Shown here: positions 1 to 8,927 of the stretch, one piece after another
How the letters are laid out: the number at the start of each line of letters is the position of its first letter
Position numbering within the stretch: the stretch's first letter is position 1
From: Ruegeria sp. A3M17
GTDB taxonomy: Bacteria > Pseudomonadota > Alphaproteobacteria > Rhodobacterales > Rhodobacteraceae
Direction: 5' to 3'
Assembly: GCF_003318255.1 (NCBI RefSeq)
Contig: NZ_QOCF01000018.1
Coordinates: 62,001 to 126,000, forward strand
Length of the DNA stretch: 64,000 bases
Program-made: the position numbers and the translations under genes
The notes under the pieces: generated by a model
What the model saw: the letters and a program-made list of their open reading frames with translations, nothing else
The model's database searches: none
Told to the model about the DNA's origin: nothing

Positions 1-528
1 CAGACAGATCACTGAATAGGCGCCCTGAACGCGTTCCATCGTCATCTTCACACCGGCAAAGATGTTGCGGATGGGTTCGGCGTTGCCGTTGACCTTAATC
101 GCGTCGGCCACTTTGTCCGCCAGAACATTCAGCATAATCTCTGAATCCGACGTGGTGCGCAGGTGGCGGCTGTACTTGGCGGTGACTTTCTCGCGCTGCT
201 CGGCGGTGTTGGTGATGTTGCCGTTATGGACCAGATAGATGCCATAGGGCGCGTTGACGAAGAACGGCTGCGCCTCAGCCGCGCTGAGCGATCCGGCAGT
301 AGGATAACGCACATGCCCCATACCGACCTGTCCCAGCAGGGTCTCGGCGTCACTGGCGTTAAAGACGTCTTTGACCAGCCCGTTGGCTTTCTTCTCGCGG
401 AAGAACTCACCGGTATAGGTCACGATCCCCGAGGCATCCTGACCCCGGTGCTGCAACATCAGCAGCCCGTCATAGATTTCCGCAAAGACATCATGTGTCC
501 TGCTTGCGATCCCTAAAATGCCACACAT
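1..528 (-). CDS. purF: Amidophosphoribosyltransferase, N-terminal part (cut by window edge)
   Basis: First committed step of purine synthesis: transfers ammonia from glutamine to PRPP. My translation of the 176 visible residues begins MCGILGIASR, so Cys2 becomes the N-terminal nucleophile of the class II glutamine amidotransferase domain after Met removal. The Ntn-hydrolase signatures LQHRGQDASGI, GMGHVRYPTAG and VHNGNITN follow. The reading frame is open to the left edge, so the phosphoribosyltransferase half lies outside the window. cvpA lies 1.5 kb upstream on the same strand; the two are often adjacent in proteobacteria, but here accessory genes separate them, so purF probably has its own promoter. 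Confidence 0.96.
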   Translation of the reverse strand, partial: MCGILGIASRTHDVFAEIYDGLLMLQHRGQDASGIVTYTGEFFREKKANGLVKDVFNASDAETLLGQVGMGHVRYPTAGSLSAAEAQPFFVNAPYGIYLVHNGNITNTAEQREKVTAKYSRHLRTTSDSEIMLNVLADKVADAIKVNGNAEPIRNIFAGVKMTMERVQGAYSVICL

Positions 529-564
529 ATACGGGCTCCAATTTCCATGACGTGTTTATGTTGA

Positions 565-705
565 TTAGGTGTGCGGGTCGGACCGTCTGGACAGCGGTAT
601 CTGTACGCGTTGTCGCCCGGTCGGTTGGCGGCGCACACACGCCAGCGTCGTAAGGGCAAGCGCGTAAGAAAACAGATACAGCAAGATCGGCAGCTCCGAT
701 TCCAT
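565..705 (-). CDS. Possible 46-residue single-pass membrane protein
   Basis: A short frame starts MESELPILLYLFSYALALTT and ends SDPHT. It has one hydrophobic segment (about residues 6-24) followed by an arginine-rich tail, consistent with a small inner-membrane protein with a cytoplasmic C-terminus. It sits in the 360-base gap upstream of purF, on the same strand. I see no strong ribosome binding site before the ATG and recognise no family. It could be chance; the rest of the gap (706-888) shows nothing I can name. Confidence 0.25.
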   Translation of the reverse strand: MESELPILLYLFSYALALTTLACVRRQPTGRQRVQIPLSRRSDPHT

Positions 706-888
706 GTCAGTTCGCCACTCACATAATGCCTAAGCGCGCCTGTGTCATCAAAGGATCACATTCGCGATTTGACGCATGCGGATTTTGCCGAAAACAACAT
801 GAAAAGGTGGCGGGGGCCGCAGGCTTGTGCTGTCATGGTCGACATAGTGAGTTTTTGACAATGACATAGGTTCGATCGGGTAACCGCC

Positions 889-1110
889 ATGTGGCAGCAC
901 AAACAAGGAAATAAGAAAGAAGAACCGGTTAAGCGGCGGTGCCACCGATGCAGGGGCATGGGCCGGGCCCCCTGTCAGATCTGTAATGGATCGGGCGAGG
1001 TTATCAAAAGCCGCGACATTCACGGGAAGCCAATTTTCAACCGCTGTGACGGCTGTTTTGGATTGAAAACGATCAGATGCACTGTTTGTGCAGGTGAAGG
1101 GTTCGTCTGA
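889..1110 (+). CDS. DnaJ-type cysteine-rich zinc-finger mini-protein
   Basis: A 73-residue protein made almost entirely of four CxxC units: C18/C21 (CHRCRGMG), C29/C32 (CQICNGSG), C53/C56 (CDGCFGLK) and C64/C67 (CTVCAGEG). Three of the four match the CxxCxGxG repeat of the DnaJ cysteine-rich domain, which binds two zinc ions. There is no J domain and no substrate-binding domain. Free-standing CR-domain proteins are known (for example plant BSD2-like chaperones). It is opposite in strand to purF and cvpA, within an accessory insert. The ATG at 889 has only a weak upstream purine stretch. Zinc binding is a strong inference; the biological role is unknown. Confidence 0.7.
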   Translation: MWQHKQGNKKEEPVKRRCHRCRGMGRAPCQICNGSGEVIKSRDIHGKPIFNRCDGCFGLKTIRCTVCAGEGFV

Positions 1111-1315
1111 GCCCGCTCGATTTCAAAAATGCCCGGTTAGGTTCCAGTCCTTTAGGGCAAGCTTTGCAGCTTATTCGATTTTGCGGACAAAGTGTGAATT
1201 CGCTGCGCCAGACCCAAGGTCTGCAATTAATGTATAGCGTCTTGGAGTAACGGGTATTCTCGGACTCAGAAATGTCCGCGTCGCAGCTTTGATTACTCGA
1301 AGTTTAACGGGTGGA

Positions 1316-1879
1316 TCACAGTTGTTCCACGTCTGTTACTGACGATTCAGCAACTCCTACAATTTCAAATCGCGCTAGCAGACTCACAGCGATGTAAATA
1401 GCGGCACACATTAAAAGAAAACCCAAGAAGTTTGGCTCATAAGCTTCCCTTGCCTCACGATAAATGTTCAGGCCTTCGATGTTTCGAAGAACAGAAAACC
1501 CCAAAACCGCAACTCCGATAAATGTGGGCAACACCAGGAGGAAAAACCGCCGAACACGCCGCCTACCAGTCAAATAGAGAAGTTTTCCACAGCTTCCGCA
1601 CATGTGGAAGTCGGTTTTATTGAGCCCGCGATGGGGATTAGTTGAAGCCATCATTCGTGGTGGCTGAGGACTACCGCATTCCGGGCACTTAATACCGATA
1701 ATCTTTGACCACCATGTCGGAAGCTCACCAATTCGCGGAGTGCTTACTTTGGGTGGATTGCCAGTGTTTCTTGCTAATTGTCTACAACGTGCCTTTTCGT
1801 ATAATCGTCTCGACCTTCGATTTGGAACTGCTTCAACGACAGTTGATTTCTGCTCAGTAGCTCTTTGTACTTCCCACAA
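1316..1879 (-). CDS. Zinc-ribbon membrane protein of unknown function
   Basis: An orphan protein of up to 187 residues. It contains two CxxC pairs (C65/C68 in CPECG, C94/C97 in CGSCG) that would form a zinc ribbon, an RRRVRR basic stretch, and two hydrophobic helices at about 111-131 and 150-170. The frame opens with TTG at 1879; the only upstream alternative before the in-frame stop is CTG, so the start is uncertain. Base composition is visibly AT-richer than the flanking genes, suggesting acquisition. It lies between cvpA and purF. I do not recognise the family. Confidence 0.55.
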   Translation of the reverse strand: MWEVQRATEQKSTVVEAVPNRRSRRLYEKARCRQLARNTGNPPKVSTPRIGELPTWWSKIIGIKCPECGSPQPPRMMASTNPHRGLNKTDFHMCGSCGKLLYLTGRRRVRRFFLLVLPTFIGVAVLGFSVLRNIEGLNIYREAREAYEPNFLGFLLMCAAIYIAVSLLARFEIVGVAESSVTDVEQL

Positions 1880-2019
1880 AGCGGACCTTCCATCAACTTG
1901 CAGCGTCGGTCAAAGTGGGCTCAAACGGCCATTGACCGTTCGTGGACCTGATCGTTGCAGACCACCGTTAGATGATCTGCAACCTTTGCCCAAAGGCCAA
2001 GCTCAAAGCCGGAAAATAT

Positions 2020-2619
2020 TTATTCCGTGGTCGTTGGGGCTGTCAGTTCCTCGGCCGGTGCGGAACCCTCCGCACAGCTGGCGACCAGTTCTTCATATTG
2101 GCGGGTGACCCAGCCAAGAGCCGCTTCGGGGTTCTGTTCTTCGATCTTGTCGCTGAACTGCTCGAACACCTTTGCCGAACGGCTTTCGTCAACGATCGTA
2201 TAGGACTGACCCGTCATCACCGTGTCATAGACAAAGAAGGCGATGGCAACCAACAGGATGCCGCGGGCGATGCCGAAGAAGAAGCCAAGTGCCTGATCCA
2301 GACCGCCCAAAGCAGATCGCTGGACGATCGACGAAAACAGGGGCGTAAAGATGCTGACAATAATAAGTGCAACTGCGAACACCGCAGCAAAGCCCGTGAT
2401 GACGGACAATTCGCAGCTGTCGCGCAGGAAATCACCGACAACCGGGATCTCTTTGACCAGTGGCACCGCTTGGGGTGCAAAAATAAAGGCCAGCACTGCG
2501 GCTGCGACCCAGCCTGCGATGGCCAGAACCTCACGTAAGAAGCCGCGCGAATAGGCAAGAATGCCTGAAACGACGACGATCAGGGCAACGACCCCGTCAA
2601 TTATTGTAAAACCTTCCAT
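2020..2619 (-). CDS. cvpA: CvpA family membrane protein
   Basis: A 199-residue integral membrane protein. It has about four hydrophobic helices: roughly residues 7-23, 30-48, 74-96 and 108-132. The N-terminal IIDGVVALIVVVSGILAYSRGF pattern (shown by its key IDG and SRGF residues) and the mid-protein GLDQALGFFFGIARGILL stretch are typical of CvpA. The family is required for colicin V production in E. coli and is linked to envelope homeostasis; the molecular activity is unclear. The C-terminal tail from about 165 is acidic and probably cytoplasmic. It lies 39 bases downstream of radA on the same strand. Confidence 0.93.
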   Translation of the reverse strand: MEGFTIIDGVVALIVVVSGILAYSRGFLREVLAIAGWVAAAVLAFIFAPQAVPLVKEIPVVGDFLRDSCELSVITGFAAVFAVALIIVSIFTPLFSSIVQRSALGGLDQALGFFFGIARGILLVAIAFFVYDTVMTGQSYTIVDESRSAKVFEQFSDKIEEQNPEAALGWVTRQYEELVASCAEGSAPAEELTAPTTTE

Positions 2620-2658
2620 GGCCCTCGCCTGTTTTTTTCTGCCCCTCAGGGGGCGACT

Positions 2659-4020
2659 TTAACCTGCTCCGAAGGTTTCGCCAACAAACCCAACCAAATC
2701 AGAGGGTCGGGTGAGTGTCAGACCTGCCACAGTACCGGTTTTGCCGCCCGCCGGAGCGATTGCCGATGTGAAACCAAGTTTTTGGGCTTCTTTCAACCTG
2801 TTTTCGGTCTGCGGGGCCGGTCTAAGTGCCCCAGATAGCGAGATTTCTCCGAAAACAACGGTATCTGTGGGCAAGGCTGTGTCTTCTCGGGCACTCATCA
2901 GGGCCGCGGCTACGGCCAGATCTGCGGCGGGTTCACCGATTTTCAATCCGCCGGCGACGTTGAGGTACACATCGAGACCCGCAAAAGGGATGCCGCAGCG
3001 CGCTTCGAGCACGGCGAGGATCATCGCCAACCTCCCGCTGTCCCAACCGACAACGGTCCGACGTGGTTGTGAATGCGGGGACGGGGCCACAAGCGCTTGT
3101 AATTCAACCAAAACGGGGCGTGTGCCTTCGATCCCCGCAAAGACTGCCGACCCGGGGCTGGGTGTGCCACGCTCAGACAGAAACAAGGCCGATGGGTTGG
3201 TCACTTGTGCCAGACCTTTGCCCGTCATCTCGAACACGCCAATCTCATCCGCAGGGCCAAAGCGGTTCTTGACCGCCCGCAAGATGCGGAACTGATGGCC
3301 GCGTTCGCCTTCGAAATAAAGGACGGTGTCCACCATATGTTCGACCACACGAGGGCCTGCGATCTGGCCCTCTTTGGTGACGTGGCCGACCATGATGATT
3401 GAAACACCGTGTCGTTTCGCAAACGTGGTCAATTCATGCGCAGCCGCCCGGACTTGTGACACCGAGCCCGGTGCGCTGTCCACATTGTCGGCCCACATGG
3501 TCTGAATCGAGTCGATGATGGCCAGACCGGGTTTCTCAGCCTCAAGCGTCGTCAGAATGTTCCGCAGATTGGTTTCGGCGGCCAGTTGAACCGGCGCGTC
3601 CTCTAGCCCCAGACGGCGTGCGCGCATGCGGACCTGAGCGCTGGCCTCTTCGCCGGACACGTAAATTGTCTTGACGCCGGCACGTGCAAACCGCGCTGCG
3701 GCCTGCAACAGCAACGTCGACTTGCCGATACCTGGATCGCCCCCAACCAGCAGGGCCGAGGCCGGGACCAGACCGCCACCCAAAACGCGGTCCAGCTCTT
3801 CTACGCCGCACAAGGTGCGCGGCGGCGGTGTTTCCTCGGTCGACAGGTCCGTGAGTGTAATGGACTGGCCACGTTTGCCGCCGAGGGATTTCTTTGCAGG
3901 GCCAGCCGAAAGAGGCACGTCTTGCGTGATTGTGTTCCATTCACCGCAGCCGTCGCACCGCCCGGACCACCGGGAATGCGTTGCGCCACAGGCCGAGCAG
4001 GAGAAAGTTGTCTTTGCCAT
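2659..4020 (-). CDS. radA: DNA repair ATPase RadA
   Basis: RadA (Sms) is a RecA-like ATPase that drives branch migration in recombinational repair. The protein of 453 residues starts MAKTTFSCSACG; a longer upstream frame exists but lacks family similarity, so I use this ATG. Visible signatures are an N-terminal zinc finger (C8, C11, C22, C25), Walker A GGDPGIGKST near residues 93-102, the RadA-specific KNRFGP motif near the middle, and a Lon-like C-terminal domain with the GLDVYLNVAGGLKI stretch. It is followed by cvpA in the same direction. Confidence 0.97.
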   Translation of the reverse strand: MAKTTFSCSACGATHSRWSGRCDGCGEWNTITQDVPLSAGPAKKSLGGKRGQSITLTDLSTEETPPPRTLCGVEELDRVLGGGLVPASALLVGGDPGIGKSTLLLQAAARFARAGVKTIYVSGEEASAQVRMRARRLGLEDAPVQLAAETNLRNILTTLEAEKPGLAIIDSIQTMWADNVDSAPGSVSQVRAAAHELTTFAKRHGVSIIMVGHVTKEGQIAGPRVVEHMVDTVLYFEGERGHQFRILRAVKNRFGPADEIGVFEMTGKGLAQVTNPSALFLSERGTPSPGSAVFAGIEGTRPVLVELQALVAPSPHSQPRRTVVGWDSGRLAMILAVLEARCGIPFAGLDVYLNVAGGLKIGEPAADLAVAAALMSAREDTALPTDTVVFGEISLSGALRPAPQTENRLKEAQKLGFTSAIAPAGGKTGTVAGLTLTRPSDLVGFVGETFGAG

Positions 4021-4140
4021 TCGGCCTTGGTGCCCGAGCGCGGGCAGTTCTTCAAGCCCTTGTAGGGCTTTCATCTCCGCCGGTGGCGCGCTGCGTCCTC
4101 AGGCCCGATGGGCCATCATCCCCGGCGGGCGCTGTCGCGC

Positions 4141-4923
4141 CTATTCCGCGGCGCGGGGCGGCGACATTGCTATGACGCTCGATTTCTTGGGATCGCGGTC
4201 GTCGACGGGTGATTGCAGCTGTGCCGACAATTCGGGCAGCAGTTCAAACAGTTCGTCCCGCAAACGCGCCAGCTGCGATTTGGCAATGGATTCTTCCATC
4301 TCGATATCGTGGGTCCATTGGCGCAGCTCATGCTGGATGACCTGCGCTTCTTCGATCCGTTTCTGGAACGTTTCAATCTCTTCCTGACGTTGCTGCAGGA
4401 ACGTGCGGGCGCGGCTAACACGGGCATCGCCATAGGTTTCTGCCAGCTCTTGGCTGATGTGGCTCATTTGTGCGGCCAACTCGAGGATTTCGGGTTCGAG
4501 TGATTGCAGGTCGGGGTGGTGGCGCAGGAAGGCCATCCTTTCCTTGACCGCGTCGAATTCTGAGGACAGCAGAAACGTTTCGCCGCGATCCGCTGAATGG
4601 GCCAATTGGTAGGCCTGAGCCACGTCATACATGTTCAATGAAAACTTACGATGTGATGTTTCAAGCGCCATCATCCGGGCATTAGCGGGCAGATAGAACG
4701 CCAGCATGAGAATCAGCACGGTCAGGCCGATCTGGATATACATGCCCGCGTCCATAGCCGGATCGTTGCCGAAACCGGCCTGCATGGACAGCCAGGGCAG
4801 AACCCCCAAAGCGGATAAAAGACAGGCACCGACCAGGAACAATGCCGCGGTGCAAATGAGGAAAAAAGTCAGTCTTAAAAAGGCATTCTGAAATTGCAAT
4901 GTGATGTTGTGGAGGGCAGTCAT
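4141..4923 (-). CDS. Membrane-anchored coiled-coil protein
   Basis: A 260-residue protein starting MTALHNITLQFQ. Its ATG is preceded by AGGAG at good spacing; the frame extends a further 49 codons upstream but without sense. Two hydrophobic helices (about residues 20-40 and 60-77) anchor a long charged helical region rich in Glu, Gln and Arg (roughly 115-235), probably a coiled coil. Homologues in Roseobacters are, to my memory, labelled DNA repair protein, apparently from proximity to radA; nothing in the sequence supports an enzymatic repair role. It lies between pqiA-like and radA. Confidence 0.7.
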   Translation of the reverse strand: MTALHNITLQFQNAFLRLTFFLICTAALFLVGACLLSALGVLPWLSMQAGFGNDPAMDAGMYIQIGLTVLILMLAFYLPANARMMALETSHRKFSLNMYDVAQAYQLAHSADRGETFLLSSEFDAVKERMAFLRHHPDLQSLEPEILELAAQMSHISQELAETYGDARVSRARTFLQQRQEEIETFQKRIEEAQVIQHELRQWTHDIEMEESIAKSQLARLRDELFELLPELSAQLQSPVDDRDPKKSSVIAMSPPRAAE

Positions 4924-5070
4924 CTTAGACGAACTCCTTTTGAAACCGGAACACACCGGCCCAAAGCGGGGAACACCTAAAACACACAGAATGATCCGCT
5001 CAGGACCGAAACTACAAAAATTTTCTGCTCGAAATATAAAGATGATACTCAGATAAGCGTTTTCAATCAA

Positions 5071-5523
5071 TTACGTCTGAGGATTTCGTGATCCGCGTGT
5101 CATTTCGGTAATGTGGCCCAATGCGAGCGAGGCCAGAATGCAAGCCGTAAACAGGTAAAGACCCCATGCGGTCTCAACGGTGGCGTAAGAGATTCCCTTG
5201 GCCAGAGTGATGTAAAGCGCGATGAGGAAAATGTCGGCCATGGCCAGTTTCCCGAGGATGCTGAGTGCGGGTTGGACGCGTGGGTCCAGCATGTCCCATT
5301 GGATCAGGGCGGTACCGATTGTTTTGATATAGGGCGCAAACAGGGCGAATATGGTGACGATCAGTGCCAGAAAGACGTCTGATTTCCACAGCGACTGCAG
5401 GCCAGTGATGACGCTGATCTCGCTGAGGCCGAAGATCGGCAGGAACCCCGCGCGCATCAGTGGCGCGAACCACGCGATGGGGTAGAGGATCAGAAGGGAG
5501 AGAGTCGCGAGGCGGAGGGTCAT
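5071..5523 (-). CDS. Paraquat-inducible protein A (PqiA) family protein
   Basis: A 150-residue membrane protein with about four helices: roughly residues 4-22, 48-66, 86-106 and 118-138. PqiA-family features are PIAWFAPLM near the N-terminus and the central ITGLQSLWKSDVFLALIVTI region (key residues LW, D, A, I). It is about one PqiA half-domain, shorter than E. coli PqiA, which contains two. Family members belong to lipid-transport systems together with MCE proteins. mlaF and mlaE lie just upstream on the same strand, separated by an orphan gene, which fits a lipid-trafficking role. Confidence 0.85.
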   Translation of the reverse strand: MTLRLATLSLLILYPIAWFAPLMRAGFLPIFGLSEISVITGLQSLWKSDVFLALIVTIFALFAPYIKTIGTALIQWDMLDPRVQPALSILGKLAMADIFLIALYITLAKGISYATVETAWGLYLFTACILASLALGHITEMTRGSRNPQT

Positions 5524-5646
5524 GTGTGCTGGCCTTCGGGTGGACGGAAATTTGCGCGCAAGACACGTGCCTTGATCACATGGAGCAAGCCTTGTTGACG
5601 CATACTGCTGGCCATTTGTGTCCTCTTCTCAGCAATCGGCTGAGTT

Positions 5647-6177
5647 TCAATGCAGCCTACACAAGATCCTTTCCAGGCCGTAAGTAATAATTTGTACCCG
5701 AACCTCTCGAGCCGTTAACGTGTCGTTAGGGTATCGAGTAGCAAATCTCTCGAGAGTATTGGGTTCGCTGAAGTAGTTGTAGTTCAACGCTGCTAGTTGG
5801 ATTGAGAAGTGCAAATAGGTCTTCTCAGACAAACCCAAGTCGCTGTAGTGATTTTGAGCACTTTGCGGGATGTCTAAGCTTGTTCCAGCCCAAACGAATA
5901 CATCCCGCTCAAACTCCTCTCTATCAAAAGCCTTGTCGCAAGCAACGTACAGAGCGTGAAGGTCGTGTCCCAATCGTTTGAGCTTTTCTTTTCGAAAACC
6001 AAGTTCTTTGGACAAGGTTGCTTTGAGAGCCAGTTCAGTTGCAAGGCCTAGCGTGTTGTAGACCGGTCCAACCGCAAAAGCATCCGGTTGATCAGATGGG
6101 TCGCTCACCGAGGTCAAGATATGGACTGCACTCAAGTATTGATGCGCAAAAAGTGATAGGGAGCGCCAGTAGTCCAC
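5647..6177 (-). CDS. Hypothetical all-helical protein, possibly HEPN-like
   Basis: A 176-residue protein beginning with GTG two bases after the mlaF stop. It is rich in Leu, Tyr and charged residues, with no signal peptide or membrane helix. The stretch around residues 43-85 (ATELALKATLSKELGF, then LGHDLHALYVAC) resembles the lysine and His-Asp pattern of HEPN-type helical domains, but this is a loose resemblance. Base composition is AT-richer than mlaF and pqiA, suggesting insertion into this locus. The true start is uncertain. Confidence 0.55.
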   Translation of the reverse strand: MDYWRSLSLFAHQYLSAVHILTSVSDPSDQPDAFAVGPVYNTLGLATELALKATLSKELGFRKEKLKRLGHDLHALYVACDKAFDREEFERDVFVWAGTSLDIPQSAQNHYSDLGLSEKTYLHFSIQLAALNYNYFSEPNTLERFATRYPNDTLTAREVRVQIITYGLERILCRLH

Positions 6178-6179
6178 TT

Positions 6180-6926
6180 CTACCGCACCGCCTCAATCGG
6201 TCCCTCGGCACTCCCACTGATAAACTGCTCCACATAAGGATCGCCCGAAGCGTCCATCTGGCTGACCGGGCCGGTCCATTGGATGACGCCTCCGTGCAGC
6301 ATGGCCACGTTGTCGGCAATCGCGCGGACCGAGCTCATGTCGTGGGTGATGGTCATCGCGGTGGCGCCCATCTCGGTCACGATTTCGCGGATCAGGTCGT
6401 TGATGACGCCGGACATGATCGGGTCAAGGCCGGTGGTGGGTTCATCAAAGAAAATGATCTCGGGCTCGGCCGCTATGGCGCGGGCGAGGCCCACGCGCTT
6501 CTGCATGCCACCCGACAGTTCGGACGGAAAGCGGTCGGCCACGTCGGATTTCAGGCCCACACGGCGCAGTTTTTCAATGGCGATCTCACGCGCGTATTCG
6601 GCGGGGCGCTTCAACGGACCGCGTAGCAGACGGAAGGAAACGTTTTGCCAGACGGGCAGGGAATCGAACAAAGCCGCGCCCTGAAACAGCATTCCGAAGC
6701 GGGCTAGAAATTTATCACGATCGCCCTTGGCCGCGTCTTTGCCGTTCACGTAGATCATGCCGCTGTCGGGCTTGATCAGGCCCAGAATGCACTTCAGCGC
6801 CACGGACTTGCCGGTGCCCGAACCACCGATGATGACCATCGAGGTGCCCTTGGGGATCTCAAGGCTCATGCTCTGCAGAACCTGATTGTCGCCAAAGGCT
6901 TTTGCTACGTTCTCCATCCTGATCAT
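6180..6926 (-). CDS. mlaF: Lipid-transport ABC ATPase MlaF-type
   Basis: A 248-residue ABC ATPase with Walker A GGSGTGKS (about residues 34-41), signature LSGGMQKRV, Walker B IIFFDEPTTGLDP and the H-loop THDMS. The Gly-Met-Gln-Lys-Arg signature is typical of the Mla/Ttg2A/Mkl subgroup that powers phospholipid or sterol transport across the envelope. Its ATG overlaps the mlaE stop by 4 bases (ATGA), so ATPase and permease are co-translated. No MlaD (MCE), MlaC or MlaB gene is next to it, so these must be elsewhere or absent. Confidence 0.93.
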   Translation of the reverse strand: MIRMENVAKAFGDNQVLQSMSLEIPKGTSMVIIGGSGTGKSVALKCILGLIKPDSGMIYVNGKDAAKGDRDKFLARFGMLFQGAALFDSLPVWQNVSFRLLRGPLKRPAEYAREIAIEKLRRVGLKSDVADRFPSELSGGMQKRVGLARAIAAEPEIIFFDEPTTGLDPIMSGVINDLIREIVTEMGATAMTITHDMSSVRAIADNVAMLHGGVIQWTGPVSQMDASGDPYVEQFISGSAEGPIEAVR

Positions 6927-7705
6927 ACCGAGAAGAACACCCCTGTGAGAATGAAGTTGGCGGCCAGGATCATGATCGCGGCGGATTCGACCGAGGACTT
7001 GGTCGCTCGGCCGACGCCTTGTGCGCCCCGACCTGAATTCATGCCGGAGTAGCAGCCCATGATGGCTGCGATCAGGCCGAAGGCCGCGCCTTTGACCAGC
7101 GATGACACGATGTCCTTGGTTTCAAGGAAATTGACCGTGTTTTGCAGGTACGTTGCCGCGTTGAAGCCCAGATTTTGGGTTGCAACCACATAGCCGCCTG
7201 CGATGCCGATGATATCTCCTATACCGACCAACAGGGGCACCGTAATCAAGGCGGCCAGAACCCGCGGCGCGGTCAGATATTTCATCGGGTGGGTCGACAG
7301 GGTGACCAGCGCGTCGATCTGCTCGGTCACTTTCATGGTGGCAATCTCAGCCGCAATGGAAGACGTCACGCGCGCGGCGATCATCAGGCCAACCAGAACA
7401 GGTCCGAGTTCACGCACCATGCCGATGGCGACGATTTGGGGCACCACGGCCTCGGCGTTGAAACGCGCGCCGCCCGCATAGATTTGTAAGGCCAGCGCAC
7501 CACCAGTGAAGATTGCGGTCAGGCCAACAACCGGCAGCGACAGCCAGCCGACATTCATCAGGGCAACGGCAAATTCGCGTGGGTAATAGGGTGGCCGAAA
7601 GATGTGTGATATCGCGTCCAGAGCGAATAGTCCCACCTTGCCAAAATTGGCAAGCATGGACAGGACAGCACGGCCCAAGCCACCTAGCGCGGCCAAGGGG
7701 TTCAT
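6923..7705 (-). CDS. mlaE: Lipid-transport ABC permease MlaE-type
   Basis: A 260-residue permease of the MlaE family with five or so hydrophobic segments. Family motifs visible are [18 protein letters not shown], the [10 protein letters not shown] stretch and the [11 protein letters not shown] region. It is the membrane partner of the downstream ATPase, and its start overlaps the alr stop by 4 bases. Together alr-mlaE-mlaF form one overlapping operon, an arrangement I recall as common in Rhodobacterales. Confidence 0.94.
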   Translation of the reverse strand: MNPLAALGGLGRAVLSMLANFGKVGLFALDAISHIFRPPYYPREFAVALMNVGWLSLPVVGLTAIFTGGALALQIYAGGARFNAEAVVPQIVAIGMVRELGPVLVGLMIAARVTSSIAAEIATMKVTEQIDALVTLSTHPMKYLTAPRVLAALITVPLLVGIGDIIGIAGGYVVATQNLGFNAATYLQNTVNFLETKDIVSSLVKGAAFGLIAAIMGCYSGMNSGRGAQGVGRATKSSVESAAIMILAANFILTGVFFSV

Positions 7706-8736
7706 TCCACGTATCCTCGGGAATAGCGCGCGCCCAGCGACGTCAGGATTTCATATCCGATGGTGCCGGCGGCTTCGGCCAGGTCGTCGACTGTTTGATG
7801 TCCGTTCAGGATGCGCAGGCGTTCGGGATCTTCGGGCAGATCGGTGACGTCGACCGTGATCAGGTCCATTGAAATGCGTCCGACAACGGGGCATGGCTGG
7901 CTGCCGGAAAACGCGTCGATCCCACCGCCGATGGCACGGTGCAAACCGTCAGCGTAACCAGCGGCAACGGTCGCAATGCGAGAGGGGCGGCGCGCGATCC
8001 AGCTGTTGCCGTATCCGACCGATTCACCGACCTCGACTGGGCGGACTTGGATGACCGGCAGGTCAACCGTCACCACCGGTTTCGCTTCGGCAAAGGGCAT
8101 GCCGCCGTACAGGCCTACGCCGGGGCGGCAGAAATCAAAGTGGAATTCGGGCCCAAGAAACGTACCGCCTGTGGCCGCCAGCGATCTTGGTGATGCGGTG
8201 CCATCAGTCATCTCGCGGAAGGTCTTCAGTTGCTGGCGATTCATCGGATGATCGGGTTCGTCCGAGCAGGCCAGGTGCGACATCATTACGACGGGGTTCA
8301 GTGCCTCGGCCTTTGGGCGCAATTCAGCCCAGTCAGCAGGTTCCAGACCCAGGCGGTTCATGCCACTGTCCAGCTGAATACCAAAGGGATGGTCCGGAAG
8401 CGCCTGTTGATGGCGCGTGAATTGTTCGGGCGCATTGATCAGCGGCGTCAGGTCGTGATCGCGCAACAGCTCGGTGTCACCTTCCATATGACCCGAGAAT
8501 ACAGCGATCATCGGTCCGGGGCCGACGGCCTTACGCACGGCTACCCCTTCTTCGGCAACTGCAACAAAGAATTTGCGAACGCCTTCCTCTGCCAGGGTCG
8601 CGGACACAGGCTCGGCCCCTAGGCCGTAGGCGTCAGCTTTGACCACGGCGCCGGTTTCGACATCCGTTTTTGCATCGAGCGCGCGCCAGTTGCTGGCCAG
8701 CGCCTGAAGATTAATCGTCAAACGTGCGGTACTCAT
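7702..8736 (-). CDS. alr: Alanine racemase
   Basis: A PLP enzyme that makes D-alanine for peptidoglycan. With the start [10 protein letters not shown] the protein is 344 residues and the PLP-binding lysine is K33 ([10 protein letters not shown]). Another in-frame ATG four codons upstream (8748) is possible, and neither has a clear ribosome binding site. Other family marks are [16 protein letters not shown] and the VGYGNSW stretch carrying the catalytic Tyr. It is first in the alr-mlaE-mlaF operon. Confidence 0.95.
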   Translation of the reverse strand: MSTARLTINLQALASNWRALDAKTDVETGAVVKADAYGLGAEPVSATLAEEGVRKFFVAVAEEGVAVRKAVGPGPMIAVFSGHMEGDTELLRDHDLTPLINAPEQFTRHQQALPDHPFGIQLDSGMNRLGLEPADWAELRPKAEALNPVVMMSHLACSDEPDHPMNRQQLKTFREMTDGTASPRSLAATGGTFLGPEFHFDFCRPGVGLYGGMPFAEAKPVVTVDLPVIQVRPVEVGESVGYGNSWIARRPSRIATVAAGYADGLHRAIGGGIDAFSGSQPCPVVGRISMDLITVDVTDLPEDPERLRILNGHQTVDDLAEAAGTIGYEILTSLGARYSRGYVE

Positions 8737-8927
8737 GGAACCGTTCATGACATTGGATCACGGCAGGTCAAGGGGGTACGCGGCGATTATTGCAATCTTC
8801 GGCAGGAACTTGGGCAAGTTCCGGCCTGTCGCGCAAGGCATTGGCGAAAAAGAGGTTGTGTCTACCCGCCCGAATATCAAACTTGGGCGCAAGTGGCGGG
8901 GATTGCGGTCCGCAGATAGAGGTCAGG

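Noticed and set aside
748..1023. Minus-strand frame of 91 codons over the zinc-finger mini-protein
   Set aside because: The opposite strand shows four regularly spaced CxxC units, which is far stronger coding evidence; the antisense frame has no recognisable pattern.
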